64,000 nucleotides of DNA from Chitinophagaceae bacterium (GTDB taxonomy: Bacteria; Bacteroidota; Bacteroidia; Chitinophagales; Chitinophagaceae). Of this stretch, positions 1 through 9,136 are shown in pieces. The DNA is taken from positions 186,001 to 250,000 of the forward strand of contig JAFKGQ010000006.1 in assembly GCA_017307755.1 (NCBI GenBank), written 5' to 3'. A model generated the notes under the pieces. The model was given only the letters and a program-made list of their open reading frames with translations, had not been told where the DNA came from and did not search any database. The translations under genes and the position numbers were made by a program. Each line of letters opens with the position of its first letter. The first letter of the stretch is position 1.

Positions 1-2
1 TG

Positions 3-284
3 GTGTCCCATCGCGTCGTCACCATGCATGCAAGCGATCGCTATCTGATACAGGGAACCCTCGACGATCTGCGGAAAGAAGAAACAGGGGTCACAGGTTA
101 TGCAGCCCGGCTCCGCCACGGCGAAATAGGAAAAGGGCTCAACGATTACGATGCCATTTTCACCGAATTAAAAAGAGTAGGATTTGACGGCTGGATCAGC
201 ATCGAGGATGGCGTGGAAGGAATGCCCCAGTTACAGCGCAGCGTCGCCTTCCTCCGAAAAAAAATAAAGGAATATTGGCCATGA
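3..284 (+). CDS. Sugar phosphate isomerase/epimerase, C-terminal fragment
   Basis: This is the last 93 codons of a TIM-barrel sugar phosphate isomerase/epimerase (xylose isomerase-like, AP endonuclease 2 superfamily). The 5' end lies outside the window, since family members are about 270-300 residues. The tail shows the family's closing pattern: a GKG segment, then DYDAIFTELKRVGFDGWISI and an acidic EDG metal/substrate motif near the last strand. Its stop codon overlaps the ATG of the next gene (ATGA at 281-284), so the two are probably translationally coupled. With the lactonase and oxidoreductase that follow, it suggests oxidation and epimerisation of a sugar. The exact substrate cannot be read. 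Confidence 0.8.
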   Translation: MSHRVVTMHASDRYLIQGTLDDLRKEETGVTGYAARLRHGEIGKGLNDYDAIFTELKRVGFDGWISIEDGVEGMPQLQRSVAFLRKKIKEYWP

Positions 285-1156
285 ACGCACGGTTATTACA
301 CGCATCCCAATGTTTTCTTGGCGAAGGCCCTTGCTGGCATCCCCGCCGGAACAGCATTTTCTGGGTGGACATAGAGAACCGCCGTCTCTACGAATACAAT
401 TGGCCCCATGGCGCTTATATGCGGCACTGGACATTCCCTCAACGGGTAACACTGGTGGTGATCGACAAGGACGACAGACTAATCCTCGGCATGGAAGGCG
501 GGGTTATGCGTTTCGACCCTGACACAGGCGACAGCCATTGGCTGCTGGATCTGGAAAAAGAATATGAAAAGCATCGCTGCAATGACGGCGGCGTGGACCG
601 CGAAGGCCGTCTTTGGGTAGGCACCCTGCACAGGGATTTTACCCCGGGCGTTGCCTCCCTGTACTGCATCGGTAAAGACCTGGTCCCCCAACAAAGGATC
701 GCAGACGTCACCATCTCCAACGGCATAGCCTGGTCGCATGACGACACAAGACTGTATTACATCGACAGCCCCCGCAGATGCATCGAATCCTACCTGTACG
801 ACACAACCACCGGGCAAATCGAATTCGAAAAAGTCGCCGTGCAGGTACCCGATGGCATCGGCGACCCGGACGGAATGACCATCGACGAAGAAGGTATGCT
901 GTGGGTGGCTCACTGGGGCAGCTTTAGCGTTCATCGCTGGGACCCACGCAACGGACAACTGCTGGACACGATCAATGTTCCGGCCCCCAACGTCTCCTCC
1001 TGCATCTTCGCCGGTGAATCGCTCGATCACCTCGTCATCACCACGGCACGGCAGGACCTCACGCCGCAGCAGTTGAAGAAATACCCTCACAGCGGGGACG
1101 TCTTCGTAACCGAACTCCCGGTAAAAGGTACGCCGGCCCGACAATGCAGCCTCTGA
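281..1156 (+). CDS. SMP-30/gluconolactonase/LRE family protein
   Basis: A 291-residue six-bladed beta-propeller lactonase of the SMP-30/regucalcin family, which opens sugar lactones such as gluconolactone using one divalent metal. All expected metal and active-site positions are visible: Glu15 in GEGP, Asn101 in RCNDGG, Asn147 in TISNGIAW and Asp197 in DPDGM. I chose ATG 281 rather than an in-frame TTG six bases upstream, because ATG 281 overlaps the stop of the upstream isomerase in the usual ATGA arrangement. There is no signal peptide, so it is cytoplasmic. A lactonase between an epimerase and a dehydrogenase fits an oxidative sugar pathway in which the dehydrogenase makes the lactone. The family is certain; the substrate is not. 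Confidence 0.92.
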   Translation: MNARLLHASQCFLGEGPCWHPRRNSIFWVDIENRRLYEYNWPHGAYMRHWTFPQRVTLVVIDKDDRLILGMEGGVMRFDPDTGDSHWLLDLEKEYEKHRCNDGGVDREGRLWVGTLHRDFTPGVASLYCIGKDLVPQQRIADVTISNGIAWSHDDTRLYYIDSPRRCIESYLYDTTTGQIEFEKVAVQVPDGIGDPDGMTIDEEGMLWVAHWGSFSVHRWDPRNGQLLDTINVPAPNVSSCIFAGESLDHLVITTARQDLTPQQLKKYPHSGDVFVTELPVKGTPARQCSL

Positions 1157-1183
1157 CTATTATTAAAATATAAAACAACCGCT

Positions 1184-2638
1184 ATGTCAAACGATCTTAA
1201 TGGAAAGAAAAAATTTTCCAGGAGGGCTTTTGTAAAAGATGCTTCCCTCGCCGCAGGCAGCTTCATCATCCTGCCCAGACACGTGCTGGGTCGTGGTTTT
1301 ATCGCCCCCAGCGATAAATTGAACATCGCCGGCATCGGTGTAGGCGGGAAAGGAGCCGGCGACCTGAAAGAATTCGCCGAAAGCCCAAAAGTAAATATCG
1401 TCGCACTTTGCGACGTAGACGACCGCCGCTCGGCCGACTCCAGACAACGCTTCCCAAAAGCGAAATACTACAAGGATTTCCGCGAAATGCTGGACAAGGA
1501 AAAAAAGAACATCGACGCCTGCTCCATCTCTACCCCGGACCATGTCCATGCCATCGCCACGCTGTCAGCCATGCAGCTGGGCAAACATGTCTATACGCAA
1601 AAGCCGCTGACACACGATATCTATGAAGCCAGGTTACTCGCTAATGCGGCCCGGCGGTATAAGGTCGTTACCCAGATGGGCAACCAGGGCGGCTCCAGCG
1701 ACGGAGTACGCAAGGCAAAAGAAATGTACGACGCCGGTCTGCTGGGCGAAGTAAGTCAGGTATATGTCTGGACTAACAGGCCCGTTTGGCCACAGGCGCT
1801 CCCTACCCCCACCGGCCGCTTTGATGTTCCAAAAGAACTGGATTGGGACCTCTGGCTGGGACCGGCAAAATACATCGACTATCATCCTTCCTATCTGCCC
1901 TTCAACTGGAGAGGCTGGAATGCCTTTGGCACAGGCGCACTGGGTGACATGGCCTGTCATCTGATGGACCCCGTCTTCCGTCTCCTGCCCATCGATTTTC
2001 CCACTTCGGTGGAATGCAGCGTACCCACCTCCTGGTCGGATGACGGCAAACAGGCTAAATACCCCGACGGATACCCGGCCGCCTCCATCATCCACCTCGA
2101 CTATCCGCGTAAGGATGGAAAAGGAAATATCAAACTCACCTGGATGGATGGAGGATTGCTGCCCATGACCCCGGATGAGTTGCTTCCCGGTGAGCCCTTC
2201 GGCGGCCCCGACGGAGGCGCTTTGTTCATAGGCTCAAAATCCAAAATGCTGGTCAACTGCTATGGTGAGAACCCCCGGCTGCTGCCTTCCAGACTCATGA
2301 CCGAAGCGACGATGCCACAGCCCGTACTACCGCGCGTTCCCGAAGGACACTACCTGCAATGGGTAAACGCATGTATAGCAGGTTACGGCAAAAACACTAC
2401 CAGCTCCCCATTCGAATATGCAGGACCTTTCACGGAAAGTATCCTCATTGGCAACCTCGCCATCCGGAGCTGGAACATGGAAAACCCGGGCGCGAAAAAC
2501 AGACAGGAGCGCTATCCCGGAAGAAAAAAACTGCTTTGGGATGCCGGGTCCATGCGGATCACCAATTTCGAAGAGGCAAACCAGTTCGTTCGGCGGGACT
2601 GCCGCAACGGATGGAGCCTGTCCGCATTTGAAAGCTAA
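1184..2638 (+). CDS. Tat-exported Gfo/Idh/MocA family oxidoreductase
   Basis: A 484-residue NAD(P)-dependent sugar or polyol oxidoreductase. A twin-arginine signal is clear (SRRAFVKDA, Arg13-Arg14, then a hydrophobic stretch to about residue 33), so it is likely exported folded with its cofactor. The Rossmann glycine motif GIGVGGKG lies at 51-58. The family's EKP lysine is present as QKP (Lys140), a variant common in exported Bacteroidota members, followed by the GNQGGS segment. The C-terminal alpha/beta domain runs from about 165 to the end. It lies 27 bp after the lactonase on the same strand and could supply the lactone. The exported location contrasts with its cytoplasmic neighbours, so a periplasmic first step is possible. 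Its substrate is unknown. Confidence 0.9.
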   Translation: MSNDLNGKKKFSRRAFVKDASLAAGSFIILPRHVLGRGFIAPSDKLNIAGIGVGGKGAGDLKEFAESPKVNIVALCDVDDRRSADSRQRFPKAKYYKDFREMLDKEKKNIDACSISTPDHVHAIATLSAMQLGKHVYTQKPLTHDIYEARLLANAARRYKVVTQMGNQGGSSDGVRKAKEMYDAGLLGEVSQVYVWTNRPVWPQALPTPTGRFDVPKELDWDLWLGPAKYIDYHPSYLPFNWRGWNAFGTGALGDMACHLMDPVFRLLPIDFPTSVECSVPTSWSDDGKQAKYPDGYPAASIIHLDYPRKDGKGNIKLTWMDGGLLPMTPDELLPGEPFGGPDGGALFIGSKSKMLVNCYGENPRLLPSRLMTEATMPQPVLPRVPEGHYLQWVNACIAGYGKNTTSSPFEYAGPFTESILIGNLAIRSWNMENPGAKNRQERYPGRKKLLWDAGSMRITNFEEANQFVRRDCRNGWSLSAFES

Positions 2639-3807
2639 GGCCTGATCGTAGCCGGGTCCACTACTACATATTTAATGGACTCCCCTTCCCCCTTTCGATG
2701 ATGGGAATAGGTCATACGCAGCATACCGTCCTTTGTCTGGATAAGACACGGATACGAAAAACTGCCGGACTTATTCTCATCATTTTCCAGGTCAGTCCTC
2801 CACTTCCAGGTCCTTCCTTCATCATCCGAAAGAAGAAGGGTAAGACGGTACCGGCCGTCGCTGACCGTATTCCCCAGAAAAGCCCAACGGCCATCCTGCA
2901 ACGTCAAAAGCTCGACACTGGCAGTATTGGGTATATCCGTCTTGCGGGCGGCGGACCAGCTAAAGCCGCTGTCCGCAGACTCGCTCGTCTGTACCATCGT
3001 AGGCTCGTTCCCGCTGTCGCGCATATAGGCCACAATATGCCCATTGCGCTTTAGGGCCAGTGCCGGTTGTATAGGTCCCCTGCCCACAATGGGGAGACTG
3101 GGCCGCCAGGTGCTGCCATTATCATCGGAGATAGCTATAAGAGAAAGGTTGAATCCATCGGAGTACAGCGGCAGAAGTATCCGGCCCGAAGACAATTGCA
3201 GCGGTTTGATCCTGGTCATCCATCCAATGGATCTCTTCTTTGGGTCCCTGGCCGCTTCGATGATCATATCATCATAACGGGGTGCATATCCTCCCCAACC
3301 CGCCCTATCCGCAGGAAGGTCCCTGAACCTGGAAACCACTTCCTTTGCAAACCGATCATCAGGCTTTAGAAGGATATTATCCTGCCAGTTCCATACGGGA
3401 GGCCCCGGAGCCAGATAATCCACCGACGTCCTCATCCGGATGATGGAATACTCCCAGGCATTCGCCTCCACCGCTATCCAGAACAGAAATAATTTACCCT
3501 GGTTGTTGAGAAAAAGCACCGGGTTACAATCCGGTATGTCCCTGGTGTCGGCCATGAGGAATGGCTTGCTCCACTCCTTCGCTCCACCAGTCAGCCGTGC
3601 CCCCATGATCTTCACATCGTCGGCGCCACGCTCCCCCGTACCCTGGAACCAGGCCGCCAGCAGATCGCCATTAGACAAACGGACCAGACTGCTGCCATGC
3701 GTATGCTGTTCCTGGGGCGGAAAGATCAACCCCGTCTGGGCCCTCCCGGTACAAACAGACCCTACGACGGCCAGCATGCATATCATCACCCTGATGTAAT
3801 GTATCAT
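2635..3807 (-). CDS. Sialidase-family (BNR/Asp-box) exported protein
   Basis: A 390-residue protein with an N-terminal signal peptide (about 1-23, ending GRAQ) followed by a six-bladed sialidase-type propeller of the BNR_2 group. Asp-box repeats (S/T-x-D-x-G-x-T-W) are visible as SDDNGSTW, ESADSGFSW and SDDEGRTW. Family members release terminal sugars, classically sialic acid, but many Bacteroidota members annotated as exo-alpha-sialidase have no proven substrate. I do not see a clear canonical FRIP arginine motif near the N-terminus, so true sialidase activity is uncertain. It ends 4 bp into the tail of the convergent Gfo/Idh/MocA gene and lies 45 bp downstream of the RND pump gene on the same strand, which may be chance. 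Confidence 0.75.
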   Translation of the reverse strand: MIHYIRVMICMLAVVGSVCTGRAQTGLIFPPQEQHTHGSSLVRLSNGDLLAAWFQGTGERGADDVKIMGARLTGGAKEWSKPFLMADTRDIPDCNPVLFLNNQGKLFLFWIAVEANAWEYSIIRMRTSVDYLAPGPPVWNWQDNILLKPDDRFAKEVVSRFRDLPADRAGWGGYAPRYDDMIIEAARDPKKRSIGWMTRIKPLQLSSGRILLPLYSDGFNLSLIAISDDNGSTWRPSLPIVGRGPIQPALALKRNGHIVAYMRDSGNEPTMVQTSESADSGFSWSAARKTDIPNTASVELLTLQDGRWAFLGNTVSDGRYRLTLLLSDDEGRTWKWRTDLENDENKSGSFSYPCLIQTKDGMLRMTYSHHRKGEGESIKYVVVDPATIRP

Positions 3808-3852
3808 TCCAAAAGCTTTTCCTTCTTTGAGAAAAAAAAGCCTTCTTCATAC

Positions 3853-6800
3853 TCAATGCTCCGCCAGCTTCAATTCCGCCTCTTCCTCAGCCTTTCTCTT
3901 CGAAGCGACCTTTTCCTGCAGGAATTGGAAAATGACAAACAACACCGGGATGATAAATACACCCAGGATCACACCCACTAACATACCTCCTACTGCGCTC
4001 CATCCAATGGAATGGTTGCCCTGAGCTGACGCTCCCGTCGTAAAGATCAGGGGCAGCATGCCCACGACAAAGGCAAATGAGGTCATGAGTATGGGTCGAA
4101 GCCTGAGCTGAGCGCCTTCCAATGCGGACTCCACCAGTCCGTGGCCCTGCCGTCTCCGTTGTACCGCGAACTCCACGATCAGGATGGCATTTTTGGCCAG
4201 CAATCCTACCAGCATGATCAACCCGATCTGTACGTATATATTGTTCTGCAACCCCGCAAATCCGACAAAAGCAAATACACCCAGGATACCCGTCGGTACC
4301 GTAAGGATCACCGCCAGAGGCAGGATATAACTCTCATATTGCGCCGCCAGCAGGAAGAACACAAACAGCACGCTCAACAGAAATACAAACGCCGTCTGGT
4401 TACCCGCCCTGATCTCTTCCCGCGTTATACCGGTGAACTCATAGGCATATCCTCTTGGCAACGCCTGCTTCGCTGTCTCCTGTACGGCCTTGATCACATC
4501 GCCTGTGCTAAAGCCGGGCTTGGGTGTCGCATTGATGGTGACGGCATTGTACAGGTTGTTACGGGTTACCGTTTCAGGACCATACACCCGGACAAACTTC
4601 GCCACCGAAGTAGCAGGGACCATTCCTCCCGAAACATTCTTTACATATATGCCTTCCAGGGACCCCGCATCCATCCTGTAAGGAACATCGGCCTGCGCCA
4701 TTACCCGATAGTACTTGCCAAACCGGTTGAAATCCGAAACAAAGCTGCTGCCATAATAGATCTGCAGCGTATTCATCAGCTCGCTGATAGACACGCCCAG
4801 TTGTTTGGCCTTGGCATCATCCACCTCGATGGTGTACTGAGGATTGCCTGTATTAAAGGTCGTAAACGCCGAAGCCACCTCTTTTCGTTGCGATAAGGCG
4901 CCCACAAATCCCCAGGCCGTCGCACCCAGCCTCTCCAAAGGTCCGCTTGCCCTGTCCTGGAGCATCATTTCCACACCGCTGACGTTACCAAAACCCTGCA
5001 CCGTGGGAAAATTGACAAATATGGACATGGCGTCCTTTACCTGGTTCGTTTCACCTATCAGTCTGCCGGCAATCTGTTCAGGTTCCTTTACAGCTCCTCT
5101 TTCTTTCCGGTCCTTCAGGCGGTTAAAGACCACGGCATTCGGAGACGCAAAAGAATTGGTAACAAAGTTCATTCCATTCACATTCCAGACATCACTCGCT
5201 GATCCATCCTGCAAAACGATCTTGCTGATGGCGTCGGTGGCGTGCGTAGTCCTGCTAAGGCTGCTGCCCGCAGGCGTTTGGGCTACCGCTATGATAAAAC
5301 CCTGGTCTTCATCGGGAATAAACCCCGAGGGCGTTCTTTGCACCAGCATGACGGCCACTACCGCCACAAGCACCAATCCAAAAATAGGCACCCACTTATG
5401 ACGAATAAGGAATTTTAGACTTTTTATATACTTCCCCGTCATGGCCGTAAAACCCGCATTGAATGCCCCAAAAAATCGGGCGGCCAGTCCTTTTCTTTTC
5501 CCACCCTCTTCATCATGCGGGCTCTTTAAAAACAAAGCGCATAAGGCCGGGCTCAACGTCAACGCATTCACGGCGGAAATAAGAATGGCCGTGGCAAGCG
5601 TAAACGCAAACTGTTTGTAGAATACGCCGGCAGGGCCCTGCACAAAGCTCACAGGTACAAACACGGCCGCCATTACAAGGGTAATAGAGACGATGGCGCC
5701 CGATATCTCGCTCATCGCCTCGACCGTTGCCTTCCTGGGCTTTAGATGTTCCCGTTCCATCTTGGAGTGGACAGCCTCCACCACCACAATGGCGTCATCC
5801 ACCACGATCCCGATGGCCAGCACCAGGGCGAATAAGGTCAGCAGGTTGATGCTAAAGCCAAATAAGTTCAAAAAGAAAAAGGTACCGATGATCGCGACAG
5901 GCACGGCAATGACAGGGATCAGGGTTGAACGGAAGTCCTGTAAGAAGATAAAGACCACAAAAGCCACCAGGATAAATGCAATGATCAAAGTTTCTTTCAC
6001 CTGGTTGATCGAAGCATCAAGGAACTCCTTGGCGTTATACATGATCTTGAAATGCATCCCGTCAGGCAGGTTATCATCAAACTCTTTTATCTGTCGCTCC
6101 AGTTCCGTAAGGATCTGATTGGCATTGGACCCCGGTGTCTGCAGGACTCCAAATCCCGAAGCAGGCTTGCCATTCAGTTTGTTGGAAGAGATATAAGTAT
6201 AGGCCCCAAACTCGATACGCGCCAGGTCTTTCAGCCGCAGCAAAGACCCATCGTTGTTGGCCTTTACGATCATATTCTCGTACTCTTCGTTCTTATTCAG
6301 CTTGCCCTTGTATTTGATGACATACTCAAAGGACTCGGGACTGCTCTGTCCCAGCCGGCCGGGGGCAGCCTCCAGGTTCTGGTCTTTGATGGCGTTCAGC
6401 ACATCCTGGGGGGAAAGGTTATTGGCGATAAGCCGGTCGGGTTTCAACCAGATACGCATGGAATAATCCTTGGAGCTGAACACCTGCGCCTGCGCTACCC
6501 CGGGAATACGCTGCAGCTGCGGAATGACATTTATACGCAGATAGTTCTCCAGAAAAAGTTCGTCATATTTTGCGCTGTCATCGCTGTACAGACCTACGAA
6601 CATCAAAAAGCTGTTCTGTATCTTTTGAGTGGCGACACCCGCCTGTATCACTTCCGGTGGCAGCTGGCTGTTAGCCTTCGACACACGGTTCTGTACGTTC
6701 ACCGCATCGATGTCGGGATTGGTGCCTTGTTTAAAGAACACCGTCAGGTTCATAGTACCGTCATTGCTGGAGTTGGAGGTCATATAGGTCATGTTCTCCA

Positions 6801-7014
6801 CACCATTGACCGCCTCTTCTATCGGGACAGCTACCGTACGCGCTACCACTTCGGCATTAGCTCCGGGATAGACAGCCGTCACCTGTACGCTGGGTGGCGC
6901 GATCTCCGGGAATAAGGTGATCGGCAGGGAGAACAAAGACAATCCGCCTAATAGTAACAGGATGATAGAAACCACCGTAGACAACACCGGCCGCTGGATA
7001 AATCTCTTTAACAT
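3853..7014 (-). CDS. HAE1-family RND multidrug efflux permease (AcrB-like)
   Basis: A full-length 1053-residue inner-membrane proton/drug antiporter of the hydrophobe/amphiphile efflux-1 family. It has the standard layout: TM1 at 8-30, a first periplasmic porter/docking loop to about 335, TM2-7, a second large loop, then TM8-12. The proton-relay pair Asp406-Asp407 (GIVVDDAIVVVEAV) sits at the AcrB D407/D408 position, and the partner lysine is in GLLAKNAILIVEFA near residue 945. It lies 25 bp downstream of the adaptor gene and is surely co-transcribed with it. No TolC-type outer-membrane factor is encoded beside it, so the pump must borrow one. Regulation is probably through the palindromes upstream of the adaptor. 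Confidence 0.97.
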   Translation of the reverse strand: MLKRFIQRPVLSTVVSIILLLLGGLSLFSLPITLFPEIAPPSVQVTAVYPGANAEVVARTVAVPIEEAVNGVENMTYMTSNSSNDGTMNLTVFFKQGTNPDIDAVNVQNRVSKANSQLPPEVIQAGVATQKIQNSFLMFVGLYSDDSAKYDELFLENYLRINVIPQLQRIPGVAQAQVFSSKDYSMRIWLKPDRLIANNLSPQDVLNAIKDQNLEAAPGRLGQSSPESFEYVIKYKGKLNKNEEYENMIVKANNDGSLLRLKDLARIEFGAYTYISSNKLNGKPASGFGVLQTPGSNANQILTELERQIKEFDDNLPDGMHFKIMYNAKEFLDASINQVKETLIIAFILVAFVVFIFLQDFRSTLIPVIAVPVAIIGTFFFLNLFGFSINLLTLFALVLAIGIVVDDAIVVVEAVHSKMEREHLKPRKATVEAMSEISGAIVSITLVMAAVFVPVSFVQGPAGVFYKQFAFTLATAILISAVNALTLSPALCALFLKSPHDEEGGKRKGLAARFFGAFNAGFTAMTGKYIKSLKFLIRHKWVPIFGLVLVAVVAVMLVQRTPSGFIPDEDQGFIIAVAQTPAGSSLSRTTHATDAISKIVLQDGSASDVWNVNGMNFVTNSFASPNAVVFNRLKDRKERGAVKEPEQIAGRLIGETNQVKDAMSIFVNFPTVQGFGNVSGVEMMLQDRASGPLERLGATAWGFVGALSQRKEVASAFTTFNTGNPQYTIEVDDAKAKQLGVSISELMNTLQIYYGSSFVSDFNRFGKYYRVMAQADVPYRMDAGSLEGIYVKNVSGGMVPATSVAKFVRVYGPETVTRNNLYNAVTINATPKPGFSTGDVIKAVQETAKQALPRGYAYEFTGITREEIRAGNQTAFVFLLSVLFVFFLLAAQYESYILPLAVILTVPTGILGVFAFVGFAGLQNNIYVQIGLIMLVGLLAKNAILIVEFAVQRRRQGHGLVESALEGAQLRLRPILMTSFAFVVGMLPLIFTTGASAQGNHSIGWSAVGGMLVGVILGVFIIPVLFVIFQFLQEKVASKRKAEEEAELKLAEH

Positions 7015-7039
7015 AAATGATATTTTGAATAATGTTTGA

Positions 7040-8227
7040 TCAAAGTGGCTTCACCTTCAACAAGCTGTCGGTGGAGATCATTTGCGGTGTGATCACCATC
7101 CCATCCCTTAGCCCTCCCATCAGTGTGGTGGACATAGAAGCCAATACAAGTTTATCCCCTTGCTTAACGCCGTCCGATACAAAATAATAGTTTGTGGTCC
7201 TGCCGGAAATATTCAGCGGCTTTGTAACGATCTTATTGCTATCGGCAACTGTATAGACAAACACCTTGCCCTGCATTTCAAAAGTAGCATCCTGCGGCAC
7301 TACCAGGGCGGACTTGTAAGTGGTGGGTATCCTTACCTTACCCGTGCTGCCGCTCCGTAACACCCCTTCCACATTGGGAAAGCTCGCCCGGAATTTAATG
7401 GCGCCCACCGCCTTATCGAACTGCCCGTCCACGATTTCCACCTTCCCCGGATGAGGATAAATGCTATTGTCCGCCAGCACCAGCTGAACGGGCGGCATTT
7501 GCTTTATTTTGTCGGGGACAGTATTACCCGCATATTTTTCCTTGAACAAAAGGAAATCAGGTTCGCTCATGGAAAAATAAACACGCATATCCTTTGTCTC
7601 AGAGAGGACAGTAAGGGTTTTATCCTGTTGCTTGGTGACAAGACTACCTGTTTTATAAGGAATAGTCCCCACATACCCATCGCTGGGCGCCGTAATAGTG
7701 GTATAGTTGAGGTTGATACGGGCGGCTTCCATCTCCGCCTGGGCCTGTTCCACAGCCGCCTGGGCGCTATTGTACGTTGCCTGGGCGGACCTCAGTTGTA
7801 CATCCGAAACTACTTTGTTCTCCACCAGGGGTTTGAGCTTATCGACGTCTATCTGCGCACTCTCACTCCTGGCCTTGGCGGCTATCAGGGCAGCCTTTGC
7901 CGTATTCAGCTGTTCCTCAAATGGCCTTCTGTCGATAAGAAAAAGGGGTTGGCCTTTATGTACATAGGCGCCCTCATCCACTTCTATCCCGACCAGGTAA
8001 CCATCCACCTGTGGCTTTATTTCAACATCGCGTTTTCCCTGCACCGATGCCGTAAAGTCCTGGTATGTGGTGGCTGGCAGCGCCACAGCTGCAGTTACAG
8101 GCAGCGAAGGCGGAGGCATGGCTCCGCCGCCGGCAGTCGCACTTCCGTCCTTACAGCTATATAAGAGAGTAATGACAGCAAGAGAGCAGCCTGCGGCCCT
8201 CAGGAATTCGTAAAGCTTCGCTTTCAT
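7040..8227 (-). CDS. RND efflux periplasmic adaptor lipoprotein (AcrA/MexA-like)
   Basis: A membrane fusion protein that links the RND permease to an outer-membrane channel. I start it at ATG 8227 (395 residues), which places a lipobox LLYSC at Cys25. An upstream in-frame start at 8287 would add 20 residues and put the coding region over the operator-like palindrome. The barrel-sandwich (lipoyl) halves are recognisable: VQGKRDVEIKPQVDGYLVGI near the N-terminus and TITAPSDGYVGTIPYKTGSL after the hairpin. The alpha-helical hairpin between them is Ala/Gln-rich, and a beta-barrel and membrane-proximal domain follow. It is the first gene of the pump operon, divergent from the exonuclease III gene. 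Confidence 0.95.
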   Translation of the reverse strand: MKAKLYEFLRAAGCSLAVITLLYSCKDGSATAGGGAMPPPSLPVTAAVALPATTYQDFTASVQGKRDVEIKPQVDGYLVGIEVDEGAYVHKGQPLFLIDRRPFEEQLNTAKAALIAAKARSESAQIDVDKLKPLVENKVVSDVQLRSAQATYNSAQAAVEQAQAEMEAARINLNYTTITAPSDGYVGTIPYKTGSLVTKQQDKTLTVLSETKDMRVYFSMSEPDFLLFKEKYAGNTVPDKIKQMPPVQLVLADNSIYPHPGKVEIVDGQFDKAVGAIKFRASFPNVEGVLRSGSTGKVRIPTTYKSALVVPQDATFEMQGKVFVYTVADSNKIVTKPLNISGRTTNYYFVSDGVKQGDKLVLASMSTTLMGGLRDGMVITPQMISTDSLLKVKPL

Positions 8228-8268
8228 TTTACAGGAGTTTAGAATGTTCATAATATATCCGGTCGTAA

Positions 8269-8317
8269 ATTTAACGATGTTAGACATTTGGGTAAAAAAA
8301 ATCTAACAATGTTAGAT
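8269..8317. promoter_or_regulatory. Paired 17-bp operator-like palindromes
   Basis: Two copies of a 17-bp palindrome lie between the efflux adaptor and exonuclease III genes. The right copy (8301-8317) is perfect: 8-bp arms ATCTAACA and TGTTAGAT around one base. The left copy (8269-8285) matches it at 14 of 17 positions. The starts are 32 bp apart, about three helical turns. The left copy overlaps a possible leftward -7 element (TAAATTTA on the minus strand, one mismatch to TAnnTTTG), as a repressor site would. The form suits a TetR-type dimer, but no such regulator is encoded nearby. The sequence pattern is certain; the role is inferred. Confidence 0.6.
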
Positions 8318-8356
8318 TTTATTCTTCTTACCTTTCCCATTTACAGGACTTTTTTT

Positions 8357-9130
8357 ATGAAAATAGCCACTTATAACGTCAATGGCGTCAACGGACATCT
8401 CCCTATACTGCTCCGCTGGCTGGACCAGTCCGCCCCCGACGTCGTGTGTCTCCAGGAGCTAAAGGCCCCCCAGGAGAAATTCCCTGAAAAGGCCATACAG
8501 GACGCTGGCTATCACGCCATCTGGCATGGTCAAAAAAGTTGGAATGGGGTCGCGATACTGGCTCGTTCCGGGACACCCCGGGAGATCAGCAGGGCATTGC
8601 CCGGCGATCCCGAAGATCTTCATAGCCGCTATATCGAGGCAATGGTAAATGGCGTCCACATCGCCTGTCTTTACCTGCCAAATGGCAATCCCGCCCCCGG
8701 CCCAAAATTTGACTACAAACTGCGCTGGTTCGACAGGCTGATAACCCACGCAGCAACCTTGTATTCATCCAAAGAACCCGTGATCCTCACCGGTGACTAT
8801 AATGTCATACCCGCCGACCTGGATGTTTACAAGCCCGAAAATTGGACAGACGACGCCCTGTTCCGCCCGGAAGTTCGCGCCGCTTTTAAAAAACTCACAG
8901 ACCAGGGATGGACCGACGCCATCCGCCAGCTTCATCCCGATGAGAAGATCTATACATTCTGGGATTATTTTCGCAACGCCTACGGCCGGAATGCCGGCTT
9001 GCGGATCGATCACTTCCTGCTAAACACCCCCCTAAAAAAACGCCTGGTCGCCGCCGGCGTAGACCGCGATGTCCGCGGATGGGAAAAGTCCAGCGATCAT
9101 GCACCCGTCTGGATCGAGCTGGCCGATTAG
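8357..9130 (+). CDS. xth: Exodeoxyribonuclease III
   Basis: A 257-residue exonuclease III/AP endonuclease that cuts DNA 5' of abasic sites during base-excision repair. The family landmarks appear in order: KIATYNVNG at the N-terminus, the metal-binding glutamate in CLQELK, the catalytic GDYN segment (LTGDYNVIPADLDV), RIDHFLL, and the final SSDHAPVW histidine. I start at ATG 8357, where the family's N-terminus begins (MKIATYN). Longer in-frame starts to 8288 would add residues with no family similarity and read through the palindrome. It is monocistronic. Its stop lies 6 bp from the stop of the convergent regulator gene. Confidence 0.95.
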   Translation: MKIATYNVNGVNGHLPILLRWLDQSAPDVVCLQELKAPQEKFPEKAIQDAGYHAIWHGQKSWNGVAILARSGTPREISRALPGDPEDLHSRYIEAMVNGVHIACLYLPNGNPAPGPKFDYKLRWFDRLITHAATLYSSKEPVILTGDYNVIPADLDVYKPENWTDDALFRPEVRAAFKKLTDQGWTDAIRQLHPDEKIYTFWDYFRNAYGRNAGLRIDHFLLNTPLKKRLVAAGVDRDVRGWEKSSDHAPVWIELAD

Positions 9131-9136
9131 CCCCGT

